From the NCBI GenBank assembly GCA_027044945.1, contig JALUBK010000062.1:1-49584 (forward strand): DNA of 49,584 bases, in the 5' to 3' direction. Position 1 is the stretch's first letter; the number at the start of each line of letters is the position of its first letter. A program made the translations under genes and the position numbers. This document shows positions 1-6,822 of the stretch, in pieces. Below the pieces are notes generated by a model. That model saw only the letters and a list, made by a program, of their open reading frames with translations, was not told the DNA's origin and made no database searches. Source of the DNA: Campylobacterales bacterium. GTDB taxonomy: Bacteria; Campylobacterota; Campylobacteria; Campylobacterales; JALSKU01.

Positions 1-134
1 TGTGAAATAACTTGGTCTGCGGCTTCTTGGAGATTATCTCTGTCAAATCTGGGTATAAATGTTGCAGCTAATATACCTGAAACTACTATAACAAAAACGA
101 GTTCTAACATTGTAAATGCTTTCTTATTTTTCAA
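1..134 (-). CDS. Type IV pilin-like protein, partial (3' end outside window)
   Basis: The first 44 codons of a prepilin-like gene run off the left edge. The start is a TTG at 132-134, preceded by AAAGGA five bases upstream. The translation begins MKNKKAFTMLELVFVIVVSG, a short basic leader followed by the class III (type IV prepilin) cleavage region and hydrophobic N-terminal helix. Cleavage would leave Phe at +1 and Glu at +5. The second residue of the mature site is Thr-Met, as in the three pilin-like genes at 17456-18919, so it belongs to the same local family of pseudopilins. Such proteins serve type II secretion, type IV pili or DNA uptake; the C-terminal domain that would tell which is not in the window. 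It lies downstream of aclA on the same strand but is separated from it by a strong hairpin. Confidence 0.85.
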   Translation of the reverse strand, partial: MKNKKAFTMLELVFVIVVSGILAATFIPRFDRDNLQEAADQVIS

Positions 135-173
135 AGCAAATCCTTTAATTATTAACTGACCTTATACCACTTT

Positions 174-203
174 AATAATGGAGAAGTATCCTTCCCCATT
201 ATT
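174..203 (-). terminator. Stem-loop between aclA and the pilin gene, probable terminator
   Basis: Positions 174-186 pair with 191-203: eight base pairs, one A-C mismatch, then four more pairs around a TATC loop. It lies 15 bases past the aclA stop. There is no long U-tract after it on the minus strand, so it may be an RNA-stabilising or attenuating structure instead. An ATTATA (minus-strand TATAAT preceded by TGA, an extended -10) at 201-206 overlaps its base and could be the pilin promoter. Confidence 0.5.
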
Positions 204-217
204 ATATCATAAATATT

Positions 218-2035
218 TTATATCTCTTCTGCTTCTTCAACATCATATAAAATATCATCCATAGGATGTCTATACATAGGCATAGCAAGTCTTTTTTCGT
301 CAAGTATATGACCAATAAAACCTATGCTTCTTCCCACAATAAAGAAAGCATTTAAAGTTCCGCTTTCTATAAATTCGTTTATCTCTTCTTCACTATATCC
401 CAAAGCTCTCCACATATCTACCATAAGGATGCCGATAGTTCCATCAACATTTAAGATAAGATTATCTTTTTTACTTGTTGTGAGCTGTTCAACTTCTAAA
501 GCATAATTTAAAAGTAAAGTCTCAGGAAAATACTCTTTTGCAAATTTTTTAAGTCCTTCAACCCTTTTATCAGGATTTCTTAATGATTTTATCCTGTGTC
601 CGATACCAGGGATCGGAATACCTTGTTTTTTCATATAGCTTAAAAATTGTGCCGGAGTTAAATTGTTGTCGTTTGCATATTTAAAATATTTTGCGGCTCC
701 GTCTATCGCACCACCAAATCTTGGTCCAATTGTTAAAAGTCCAGTTACAAGTGCTTCTACTACACTTTTTCCAGCCCTTGCTGTTACTTTTGCATTATGA
801 GCTCCACTAACTGCTGGACCATGATCAGCTACTGTTTTTATAACAGTTTCTATAAAATCACTTGCCCATCTTGGATATTGTTTTTTAAACCATAAAAGTG
901 CTATAACATCACCGATAGTTTTACCGGTATCTGGAGTAGCAACCGAACTTATAGGAAAACCTGCATAAGTTGCTTCTTCACCTCTATCGTCACTAATAGT
1001 GCAAATAAAGTTCTTTGGTCTTCTATTGTTTGAAAAAGTTTTAACAACCGGTTCTTCTATCTCGGTTATAACTCCTTCATCTTTTAGTTTATTATAAACT
1101 GCATTGATAGTTTTTGGAAGGTCATTAAAGCTTTCTGGCACATAAAAACCTGCTTCTCTCATGGCAGCATTTTTAGCAATTGCTGTTTCTCTATCTGCAT
1201 TTGCACTAGCACCTGCATGACCAAATTGAACTCCAGAGCTAAAATGTTGAGCGATAGTTCCTATACACCAAGCTATGATAGGCTTAGTAATCTTGCCCTC
1301 TTTTACCGCTTCGATGACTTTATATTCTTCAGTTCCACCAACTTCTCCAAGAAGTATCATATATTTTACTTGAGGATTATCTTGCATTCTAAGAAGATTA
1401 TCTATAAAAACGGAACCAACAAATCTATCTCCGCCTATTGCAACACCTTCGGCAATACCGTCGGCATTTAAAGCAATAATATTTGACATTTCGTTAAACA
1501 ATCCACCACTTCTTGTAACCAAACCGCAACTTCCAGCACGATTGAGCTTTGAATTGATAATATTTTCTATGGTTCCACCAATATTTGCTATTTTAAAAGC
1601 TCCTGGAGCTATTGCACCAACGGTAGCAGGTCCTATAACAGTAACCCCAGCATCTTTGGCAGCTGCATTCATAGTTCTTGCCATTCTTTCAGGAATTCCT
1701 TCAGCAGTTACCATAATAGTTTTAAACTGTCCTTTTAATCCAATAGCCTCCATGGTTACATCATAAGCAGTTCTAAATGATCCAAAGTTTAAAAGAACAT
1801 CAGCATTTGGAAAATCTTTTGCTGCCTGGGTTGTGCTTTTAAAAACCGGTATCATAACTTCATCGTTGCCATAAAAGAATTTTTCAAATTTGTTATTACT
1901 TGTAGGAGCAACAATGGCTGCAACTGATGGTTTTTTTCTATCAATAGTATAGTCATAATCGAGCATTCTTTGGATAGCAGTTTTATTGTTATTCCAAAAT
2001 ATTGCCTGTGTATCTTTTGTAAATAATGCGCCCAT
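218..2035 (-). CDS. aclA: ATP citrate lyase, large (alpha) subunit
   Basis: AclA, with AclB, cleaves citrate to acetyl-CoA and oxaloacetate using ATP and CoA. This closes the reductive TCA cycle for CO2 fixation in the cytoplasm. The 605 residues match the usual length of about 600. Residues 1-330 are a succinyl-CoA synthetase alpha-like CoA-binding and ligase part. The phospho-acceptor is His273 in FGHAGASAN. Residues 340-600 form a citrate-synthase-like lyase domain with ADHGPAVSGAHN at 403-414 and PGIGHR (His480) at 476-481. The start ATG (2033-2035) has the very strong site GGAGGAGAAATAAA, which lies inside the end of aclB. The aclB stop is one base upstream, so the subunits are translationally coupled. 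No key residue is missing. Confidence 0.97.
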   Translation of the reverse strand: MGALFTKDTQAIFWNNNKTAIQRMLDYDYTIDRKKPSVAAIVAPTSNNKFEKFFYGNDEVMIPVFKSTTQAAKDFPNADVLLNFGSFRTAYDVTMEAIGLKGQFKTIMVTAEGIPERMARTMNAAAKDAGVTVIGPATVGAIAPGAFKIANIGGTIENIINSKLNRAGSCGLVTRSGGLFNEMSNIIALNADGIAEGVAIGGDRFVGSVFIDNLLRMQDNPQVKYMILLGEVGGTEEYKVIEAVKEGKITKPIIAWCIGTIAQHFSSGVQFGHAGASANADRETAIAKNAAMREAGFYVPESFNDLPKTINAVYNKLKDEGVITEIEEPVVKTFSNNRRPKNFICTISDDRGEEATYAGFPISSVATPDTGKTIGDVIALLWFKKQYPRWASDFIETVIKTVADHGPAVSGAHNAKVTARAGKSVVEALVTGLLTIGPRFGGAIDGAAKYFKYANDNNLTPAQFLSYMKKQGIPIPGIGHRIKSLRNPDKRVEGLKKFAKEYFPETLLLNYALEVEQLTTSKKDNLILNVDGTIGILMVDMWRALGYSEEEINEFIESGTLNAFFIVGRSIGFIGHILDEKRLAMPMYRHPMDDILYDVEEAEEI

Positions 2036-2036
2036 T

Positions 2037-3353
2037 TTATTTCTCCTCCAATGCTATACGAACTATCTCTGTTACATGTGTCTGCGGACCATAAACTTCC
2101 ATATAAAGTCCCAATCTATCTGCTGCTTCTTTTATATCTTTTAAACCTTTTTTATAGTTAGGTCCACCTCGTCTAACATATATTTTTGTTCCGACTTCTT
2201 TTAATTTGTCAGCATATTTTTCAAATGCTTGGATAATACCTGTAAAAGTTTTGGCAACATCAGTAAAGTTTGCAATAGCACCACCGATGATGAGTATTTT
2301 GCCTCTTCCTTTAGGATCTTTGTGCCTTGTCATGAGATCAAAAATAGTTTCGGCATAAAAAGCTGTTTCGGCAGTTGTTGGACCTCCGCTATATTCTCCA
2401 TAATTTGCAAGCTCATTAACATCAGTCATGTCCGCAATAGTATCAGCATAAACAACACTTGCTCCACCACCTGCAACCATAGTCCAAACTCTTCCCATAG
2501 GATTTAGTATGGTAAGTTTTAAACTTGCTCCGCTTTTTGCATCGGCTGCTGCGATAGCCTCTTCTTCAGGAGTTTTTTTATCCATTCCAAATGCAGTCGG
2601 AAATTCTATTTCTCCCCATTTGTCTTTCATCATAAATCCTGCTGTATCATCAAGTCTTGCAACAAGATCAAGAATATGCATATTGTTTTCTATAATAACT
2701 AAAGGATTTATCTCTAAATATGCAAAATTCAAATCTCTATAAAATTTAAAAAATTGTTTAGCAAAAGTTGTAAAAATTTCTTTTTTATCCGCAGGAATAT
2801 CTTGAGGAATATTTGCTCTTATTAGATGCTCAATATCTTCTTCACTGAAATTTATAGGAACAACAGCTTCATTTACTTTTTCTTCCCATCCCTCTTCTAC
2901 TTCCATTCCACCTTCAGATGACATATATAAAACATCATTTTCTCCAACTGTAGTCGCAGAAATATAATATTCTTGATCTTGTGAATGAGGAGTAAAAGGC
3001 TCAACAATAAAATGAGTCAAAATACCTTCTTGTCCAGAAATCAAAAGAGTTTCATGGGAACTTTTTTCATCTATCCAATTTGCAGCATCATTCAGTGTAA
3101 CATCGCCTGGTTTATTTACTTTAAAAAGAACCAATCCGTTTTTACCTCTTTTTCCAAATAACATATCAGGCTTTACAACCAAAGGCTTTTGGCTTAACCA
3201 CTCAAAACCATGCTCTTTTGCTTTTTCTTTTAATTCATCTCCACTGCTTACTAATACTGACTGAAAATCATACTTGAATCCACTAAAATATTCATTCCAG
3301 TGTTTTGCAAATATCTTTTTACCGTCATATTCGCGTATTGCTCTTTGAGCCAT
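2037..3353 (-). CDS. aclB: ATP citrate lyase, small (beta) subunit
   Basis: This is the ATP-grasp subunit of ATP citrate lyase and the usual marker gene for the reductive TCA cycle in this phylum. Of its 438 residues, 1-240 form the ATP-grasp part, with KPDMLFGKRGK at 61-71 and YLEINPLVI at 212-220. Residues 260-438 are the succinyl-CoA synthetase beta-like part. Near the C-terminus, GPQTHVTEIV resembles the citrate-binding loop of the human enzyme (ETHMTAIV). The start ATG follows AAGGAG. It is the first gene of a two-gene operon and has its own sigma-70 type promoter 30-60 bases upstream, fitting strong, independent expression of a central carbon-fixation enzyme. Confidence 0.97.
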   Translation of the reverse strand: MAQRAIREYDGKKIFAKHWNEYFSGFKYDFQSVLVSSGDELKEKAKEHGFEWLSQKPLVVKPDMLFGKRGKNGLVLFKVNKPGDVTLNDAANWIDEKSSHETLLISGQEGILTHFIVEPFTPHSQDQEYYISATTVGENDVLYMSSEGGMEVEEGWEEKVNEAVVPINFSEEDIEHLIRANIPQDIPADKKEIFTTFAKQFFKFYRDLNFAYLEINPLVIIENNMHILDLVARLDDTAGFMMKDKWGEIEFPTAFGMDKKTPEEEAIAAADAKSGASLKLTILNPMGRVWTMVAGGGASVVYADTIADMTDVNELANYGEYSGGPTTAETAFYAETIFDLMTRHKDPKGRGKILIIGGAIANFTDVAKTFTGIIQAFEKYADKLKEVGTKIYVRRGGPNYKKGLKDIKEAADRLGLYMEVYGPQTHVTEIVRIALEEK

Positions 3354-3384
3354 ATCTGCTCCTTATTTTAAAAATATATTTTTT

Positions 3385-3414
3385 ATTATACAATAAAAGT
3401 ATATAAATATTCAA
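3385..3414 (-). promoter_or_regulatory. Sigma-70 type promoter of aclBA
   Basis: On the minus strand, TTGAAT (3409-3414), an 18-base spacer and TATAAT (3385-3390) lie upstream of aclB. The predicted transcript starts about 25 bases before the ATG. This is the best -35/-10 pair in the window; most other genes here show only a -10. Confidence 0.7.
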
Positions 3415-3443
3415 ACTTTTTAATGCTCTTTTATAAAGGAATA

Positions 3444-4643
3444 TTACAAATTGTGTATTTTAGAAACATATATCTTGAAAACTGGTTTATGATAGTAACT
3501 TATAGTAACATTTTTAGCATTTTTTATTTTATGAGTTGTAATAAAATAATCATTTCCCTTTTTTATTCCATAAAATTTTAATCTCAATAATAATTTATTA
3601 TTATCAGAATTAATTTTGGTTATATTGTTGTTTTTTAAATAATTTGCTAACTCTTTTACAAAATCATATCTGTATGTAAAATGATCAGAAGGTTTTTTTA
3701 TAAATAAATATAAAGGTTTGTTAAAATAAATAGCAATAAAATTAAACACTAAAAAGAACATGGTAAGAAAAAAAAATAATTTATGCCAATATCTAAGTTC
3801 AGGTATTCTGATACGATAACTTGATAAAAAAGTTTTAACCATCAAAGGAATAGCAATAACAGCGAAAGGAGCAAAATCTTCTATAATAATTTTTTGTCTG
3901 ATAGATAAAAATAATGAAAAAATAAGTGAAACAAAAGAGATGAACCATAAAATATTTTTTTCTTCTTTAACAAAAATTCTATATTCGGTATAAACAAAAT
4001 ATAAAAAAACCAAAGGAGAAAAAATAGCCATATAAACGGCTAAAGTTTCCAATAAATAATTTTTTGGCTTACCTTCGACATCAAATCCCCATAAATACAT
4101 ACTTAAACCAAAAAGAGCAATACAAAGATATAAAAGATTGTTATCCTTTTTATAAATTGAGTAAAAAATTAAAGACAAATAAAGCACAGAAAAAGAGTTA
4201 TCTACAAATAAAGAAAATATTAAAACAGAAAAAGAAAGAAATCTTTTTTTTTGCTGATATAAATATATAAATAATAAAGTAAAAAATATAACAAATTCAG
4301 AATCATTAACAATCAAAGCTGCACTATTTATTCCAGGTAATAAAATATAAATAATAACAGATAAAACTCTATCTGCTTTTCTTTTTAAATATTTTTTGCT
4401 AATTTTATAAAGCAAAACAGTGCTAAGTAGATGAAAAATGACAAAAGGAAGTTTTAAAGCATAATTATTTTGTCCAAATATACTTGTAGAATATTTAACA
4501 ATATAATGGATAAAATTTTTTCCATTAAAAAATATATTTGCTTCATTATAACTTATAGATAATGTCGATATGCCATATAATAAAAACAGCAAATCAATAA
4601 ATAATATAATAGATATTAAAAAAGTTTCATTTTTGCAAGTCAT
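3444..4643 (-). CDS. Membrane glycosyltransferase, GT-C fold (GT39/ArnT-like)
   Basis: A 399-residue integral membrane protein with about nine to ten hydrophobic segments and a short soluble C-terminal tail (from about residue 330). The first loop after the first helix has SYNEAN (around residues 31-36), where GT-C enzymes carry the catalytic acid (usually DE or NE). It is followed by the family-typical ALKLPFVIFHLLS. Such enzymes move a sugar from a polyprenyl-phosphate donor to lipid or protein at the membrane. It overlaps the pabA/trpG stop by ATGA (4640-4643) and has no Shine-Dalgarno of its own, so it is coupled to that gene although no pathway link is evident. Lower identity to any well-known member and the high Lys/Phe/Ile content make the substrate unpredictable. 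Confidence 0.7.
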   Translation of the reverse strand: MTCKNETFLISIILFIDLLFLLYGISTLSISYNEANIFFNGKNFIHYIVKYSTSIFGQNNYALKLPFVIFHLLSTVLLYKISKKYLKRKADRVLSVIIYILLPGINSAALIVNDSEFVIFFTLLFIYLYQQKKRFLSFSVLIFSLFVDNSFSVLYLSLIFYSIYKKDNNLLYLCIALFGLSMYLWGFDVEGKPKNYLLETLAVYMAIFSPLVFLYFVYTEYRIFVKEEKNILWFISFVSLIFSLFLSIRQKIIIEDFAPFAVIAIPLMVKTFLSSYRIRIPELRYWHKLFFFLTMFFLVFNFIAIYFNKPLYLFIKKPSDHFTYRYDFVKELANYLKNNNITKINSDNNKLLLRLKFYGIKKGNDYFITTHKIKNAKNVTISYYHKPVFKIYVSKIHNL

Positions 4644-5212
4644 AATTTCAAAAAATTATCCAATATTTCATGCCCATATTCGCTTAAAATTGATTCTGGA
4701 TGAAATTGAACACCATAAATATCATATCCTTTAATTTGTAAAGACATAATTTCATTATCATCTTTACTGTGTGAAGTAATTTCAACAATATCGGGTAAAT
4801 TATCTTTTTGGACAACCAAAGAATGATATCTAGTAGCTCTAAATTCTTTTGGCAAACCTTTAAAAATAGGGCTAGAGATATCTTCTTGGACTATCATAGA
4901 AGTTTTACCATGCATCATATTTTTAGCTCTTATAACTTTTCCTCCAAAACTTTGTGCAATAGCTTGATGCCCCAAACAAATACCAAGTATTGGCTTGATG
5001 CCTTTAAAATAATCAATAACTTCCAAAGATATCCCAGCCTCATTTGGTGTTGCAGGACCGGGAGAAATAATAATTTTTTCAGGATTTAACTTTTCAATCT
5101 CTTTAACACTCATATCATCATTTCTAATAACTTTTAAATCAGCCCCCAATTCTTTAGCATATTGAACTATATTATAAGTAAAACTATCATAATTATCTAT
5201 CATTAAAATCAT
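4640..5212 (-). CDS. pabA: Aminodeoxychorismate/anthranilate synthase glutamine amidotransferase subunit
   Basis: A class I glutamine amidotransferase of 190 residues that supplies ammonia to a chorismate-using partner, for either folate (PabB) or tryptophan (TrpE). The triad is visible: nucleophile Cys79 in GICLGHQ, and His171 and Glu173 in GVQFHPES. The oxyanion loop PGPATPNEAG is at 51-60 and RYHSL is at 128-132. The start ATG has AAAGG seven bases upstream and overlaps the mqnE stop by four bases (5209-5212). The partner subunit is not in the window. Next to mqnE, which also serves a chorismate-derived pathway, it may be shared between folate and tryptophan synthesis. The symbol pabA rather than trpG is a guess. 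Confidence 0.88.
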   Translation of the reverse strand: MILMIDNYDSFTYNIVQYAKELGADLKVIRNDDMSVKEIEKLNPEKIIISPGPATPNEAGISLEVIDYFKGIKPILGICLGHQAIAQSFGGKVIRAKNMMHGKTSMIVQEDISSPIFKGLPKEFRATRYHSLVVQKDNLPDIVEITSHSKDDNEIMSLQIKGYDIYGVQFHPESILSEYGHEILDNFLKL

Positions 5213-6276
5213 TCATAAACCTTTAATTCATTATATAAACTATCTCTTTCAACTGGAATAAAACCACTATCTTTTATAAGATGAATAAATTCTTCGAGCT
5301 TTAAACCATTTGCACTTTTTGCTCCAGCAGCTGAATTTATAGACTCTTTTTCTATAGTTCCGTCCAAATCATCTGCTCCAAATTCTTGCGCTACTAAAGA
5401 TAAATTTACAGTTGAAGTTACCCAATAAGCTTTAATATGCGGAACATTATCCAAAAGCAATCTTGAAATAGCATAAGTTTTTAATATTTCTTGTGAAGTT
5501 GGAAAATTTTTAACCTCTAAATAATTATTTTCTTTTTGATAGATTAACGGAATAAAGGCATTAAATCCACCTGTTTTATCTTGAAGTTCTCTAACCCTCA
5601 TCATATGATCTATCCTATTTTCTCTATTTTCTATATGACCAAAAAGCATCGTAACATTACTTTTTCTTCCTCTTTCATGCCAAAGTTGATGTATTTTAAA
5701 CCAATTATCTGAACTTACTTTACCTTTACAAATTTTTGCTCTAACTTTTTCATCAAATATTTCAGCTCCTCCTCCTGGCATAGAATCAACTCCATTTTTT
5801 ATCATTAAGTCAATCATTTCGTCATAACTTAGATTGTTTGATTCGCTCAAAAAATTAACCTCAGCTGCAGTTAAAGCTTTTATATGAATTTTGGGATACA
5901 ACTCTTTAATTTTTCTAAAAGCACCAAGATACCAATCAATCCCCGCTTTTTCATTATGAGCAGAAACAATATGCAACTCTTTTGCTCCATGACTTATAGC
6001 TTTTTTAGCTATTTCCAAAATTTCTTCATGTGTCATTGTATAAGGGTTTGGATTTTTCCTATGTGCTGAAAATGCACAAAATTTACATATATCTTTACAC
6101 TCATTTGTTGGATTTATATGTCTATTTATATTAAAAAAACTTTTTTTACCATATAATTTTTCTCTTTTTTTATTTGCCAATTCTCCTAATGTAAAAAGAT
6201 CCATATCATATAATTTTACAGCCTCATTAAAATTTATTCTTTGATTGTTTTTGATTTTTTCTATTATTTTATCCAT
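5209..6276 (-). CDS. mqnE: Aminofutalosine synthase, radical SAM (menaquinone synthesis)
   Basis: MqnE joins the enolpyruvyl benzoate made by MqnA to S-adenosylmethionine, giving aminofutalosine in the futalosine route to menaquinone. The 355-residue protein has the radical-SAM cluster motif CKDICKFC (Cys60, Cys64, Cys67; CX3CX2C), then HIVSAHNEKAGIDWY, and SMPGGGAEIF, the last typical of MqnE rather than MqnC. NPTNEC just before the cluster also fits MqnE. The start ATG follows AGGT. It is first in an operon with pabA/trpG and a glycosyltransferase. Campylobacterota use this menaquinone route instead of Men enzymes, supporting the taxonomic reading. Confidence 0.93.
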   Translation of the reverse strand: MDKIIEKIKNNQRINFNEAVKLYDMDLFTLGELANKKREKLYGKKSFFNINRHINPTNECKDICKFCAFSAHRKNPNPYTMTHEEILEIAKKAISHGAKELHIVSAHNEKAGIDWYLGAFRKIKELYPKIHIKALTAAEVNFLSESNNLSYDEMIDLMIKNGVDSMPGGGAEIFDEKVRAKICKGKVSSDNWFKIHQLWHERGRKSNVTMLFGHIENRENRIDHMMRVRELQDKTGGFNAFIPLIYQKENNYLEVKNFPTSQEILKTYAISRLLLDNVPHIKAYWVTSTVNLSLVAQEFGADDLDGTIEKESINSAAGAKSANGLKLEEFIHLIKDSGFIPVERDSLYNELKVYE

Positions 6277-6302
6277 TTTTTACCTATTTCTATTTTTTTT
6301 AG

Positions 6303-6337
6303 ATTATACCAAAATTTAAAATATATATAGATATAAT
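6303..6337. promoter_or_regulatory. Divergent promoter region between mqnE and the phosphoribosyltransferase
   Basis: On the minus strand, an extended -10 (TGG followed by TATAAT at 6303-6308) lies 27 bases upstream of mqnE. On the plus strand, TATAAT at 6332-6337 serves the 6370 gene, giving a leader of roughly 26 bases. No -35 consensus is clear for either. Confidence 0.55.
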
Positions 6338-6369
6338 ATTAACTATTTTTTTATTGTTTGGGAGAAAAT

Positions 6370-6810
6370 GTGATATTTTATGGATATGATGAATTTAGCA
6401 AAGATGTAAAAATAATAGCAGAAAAATTAAAAGATTACAAATGTGACAGCATTGTTGCCATTGCCAGAGGGGGCATGACATTTGGACATTTTTTGGCAGA
6501 GCATTTAAATATTAGAAATCTTTATTCTTTAAACTCTATACATTATGATGATCAAAATAAACTTGATTATATTAAAGTTTATAATATTCCAAATCTTTCA
6601 AAAGCAAAAAAAGTTGTTATTGTGGATGATATTATTGATAGTGGAGAAACTATGCATGAAATAACCAAGCTTTTAAAAGAAAAATTTCCAGCAGTCCAGT
6701 TTAAAAGTGCAGCTATTTTTTACAAACCAAATTCCATTATAAAACCTGATTTTGCGGTAAAAGAAGCAAAAGACTGGATAGAATTTTTTTGGTCAAAAGC
6801 CAAAAATTAA
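6370..6810 (+). CDS. Phosphoribosyltransferase family protein (Gpt/HPRT-like)
   Basis: A type I phosphoribosyltransferase of 146 residues. The PRPP-binding loop VVIVDDIIDSGETM is at 82-95, and IARGGMTFG at 31-39 is the usual PPi-loop region. It most likely adds ribose phosphate to a purine base (xanthine, guanine or hypoxanthine) in salvage; the exact base cannot be read off. I start it at GTG 6370, five bases after GGAGA. A TTG at 6358 is in frame but would place that ribosome site inside the gene. It heads an operon with glnD (12-base gap) and glmS. Confidence 0.82.
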   Translation: MIFYGYDEFSKDVKIIAEKLKDYKCDSIVAIARGGMTFGHFLAEHLNIRNLYSLNSIHYDDQNKLDYIKVYNIPNLSKAKKVVIVDDIIDSGETMHEITKLLKEKFPAVQFKSAAIFYKPNSIIKPDFAVKEAKDWIEFFWSKAKN

Positions 6811-6822
6811 AAAGGCAAAATA

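Noticed and set aside
1217-1471. Open frames opposite aclA, aclB, mfd, leuS and other genes
   Set aside because: They lie entirely inside genes with clear family matches, have odd low-complexity composition and lack ribosome sites.
5209-6276. MqnC instead of MqnE
   Set aside because: SMPGGGAEIF and NPTNEC before the cysteine motif fit aminofutalosine synthase better.
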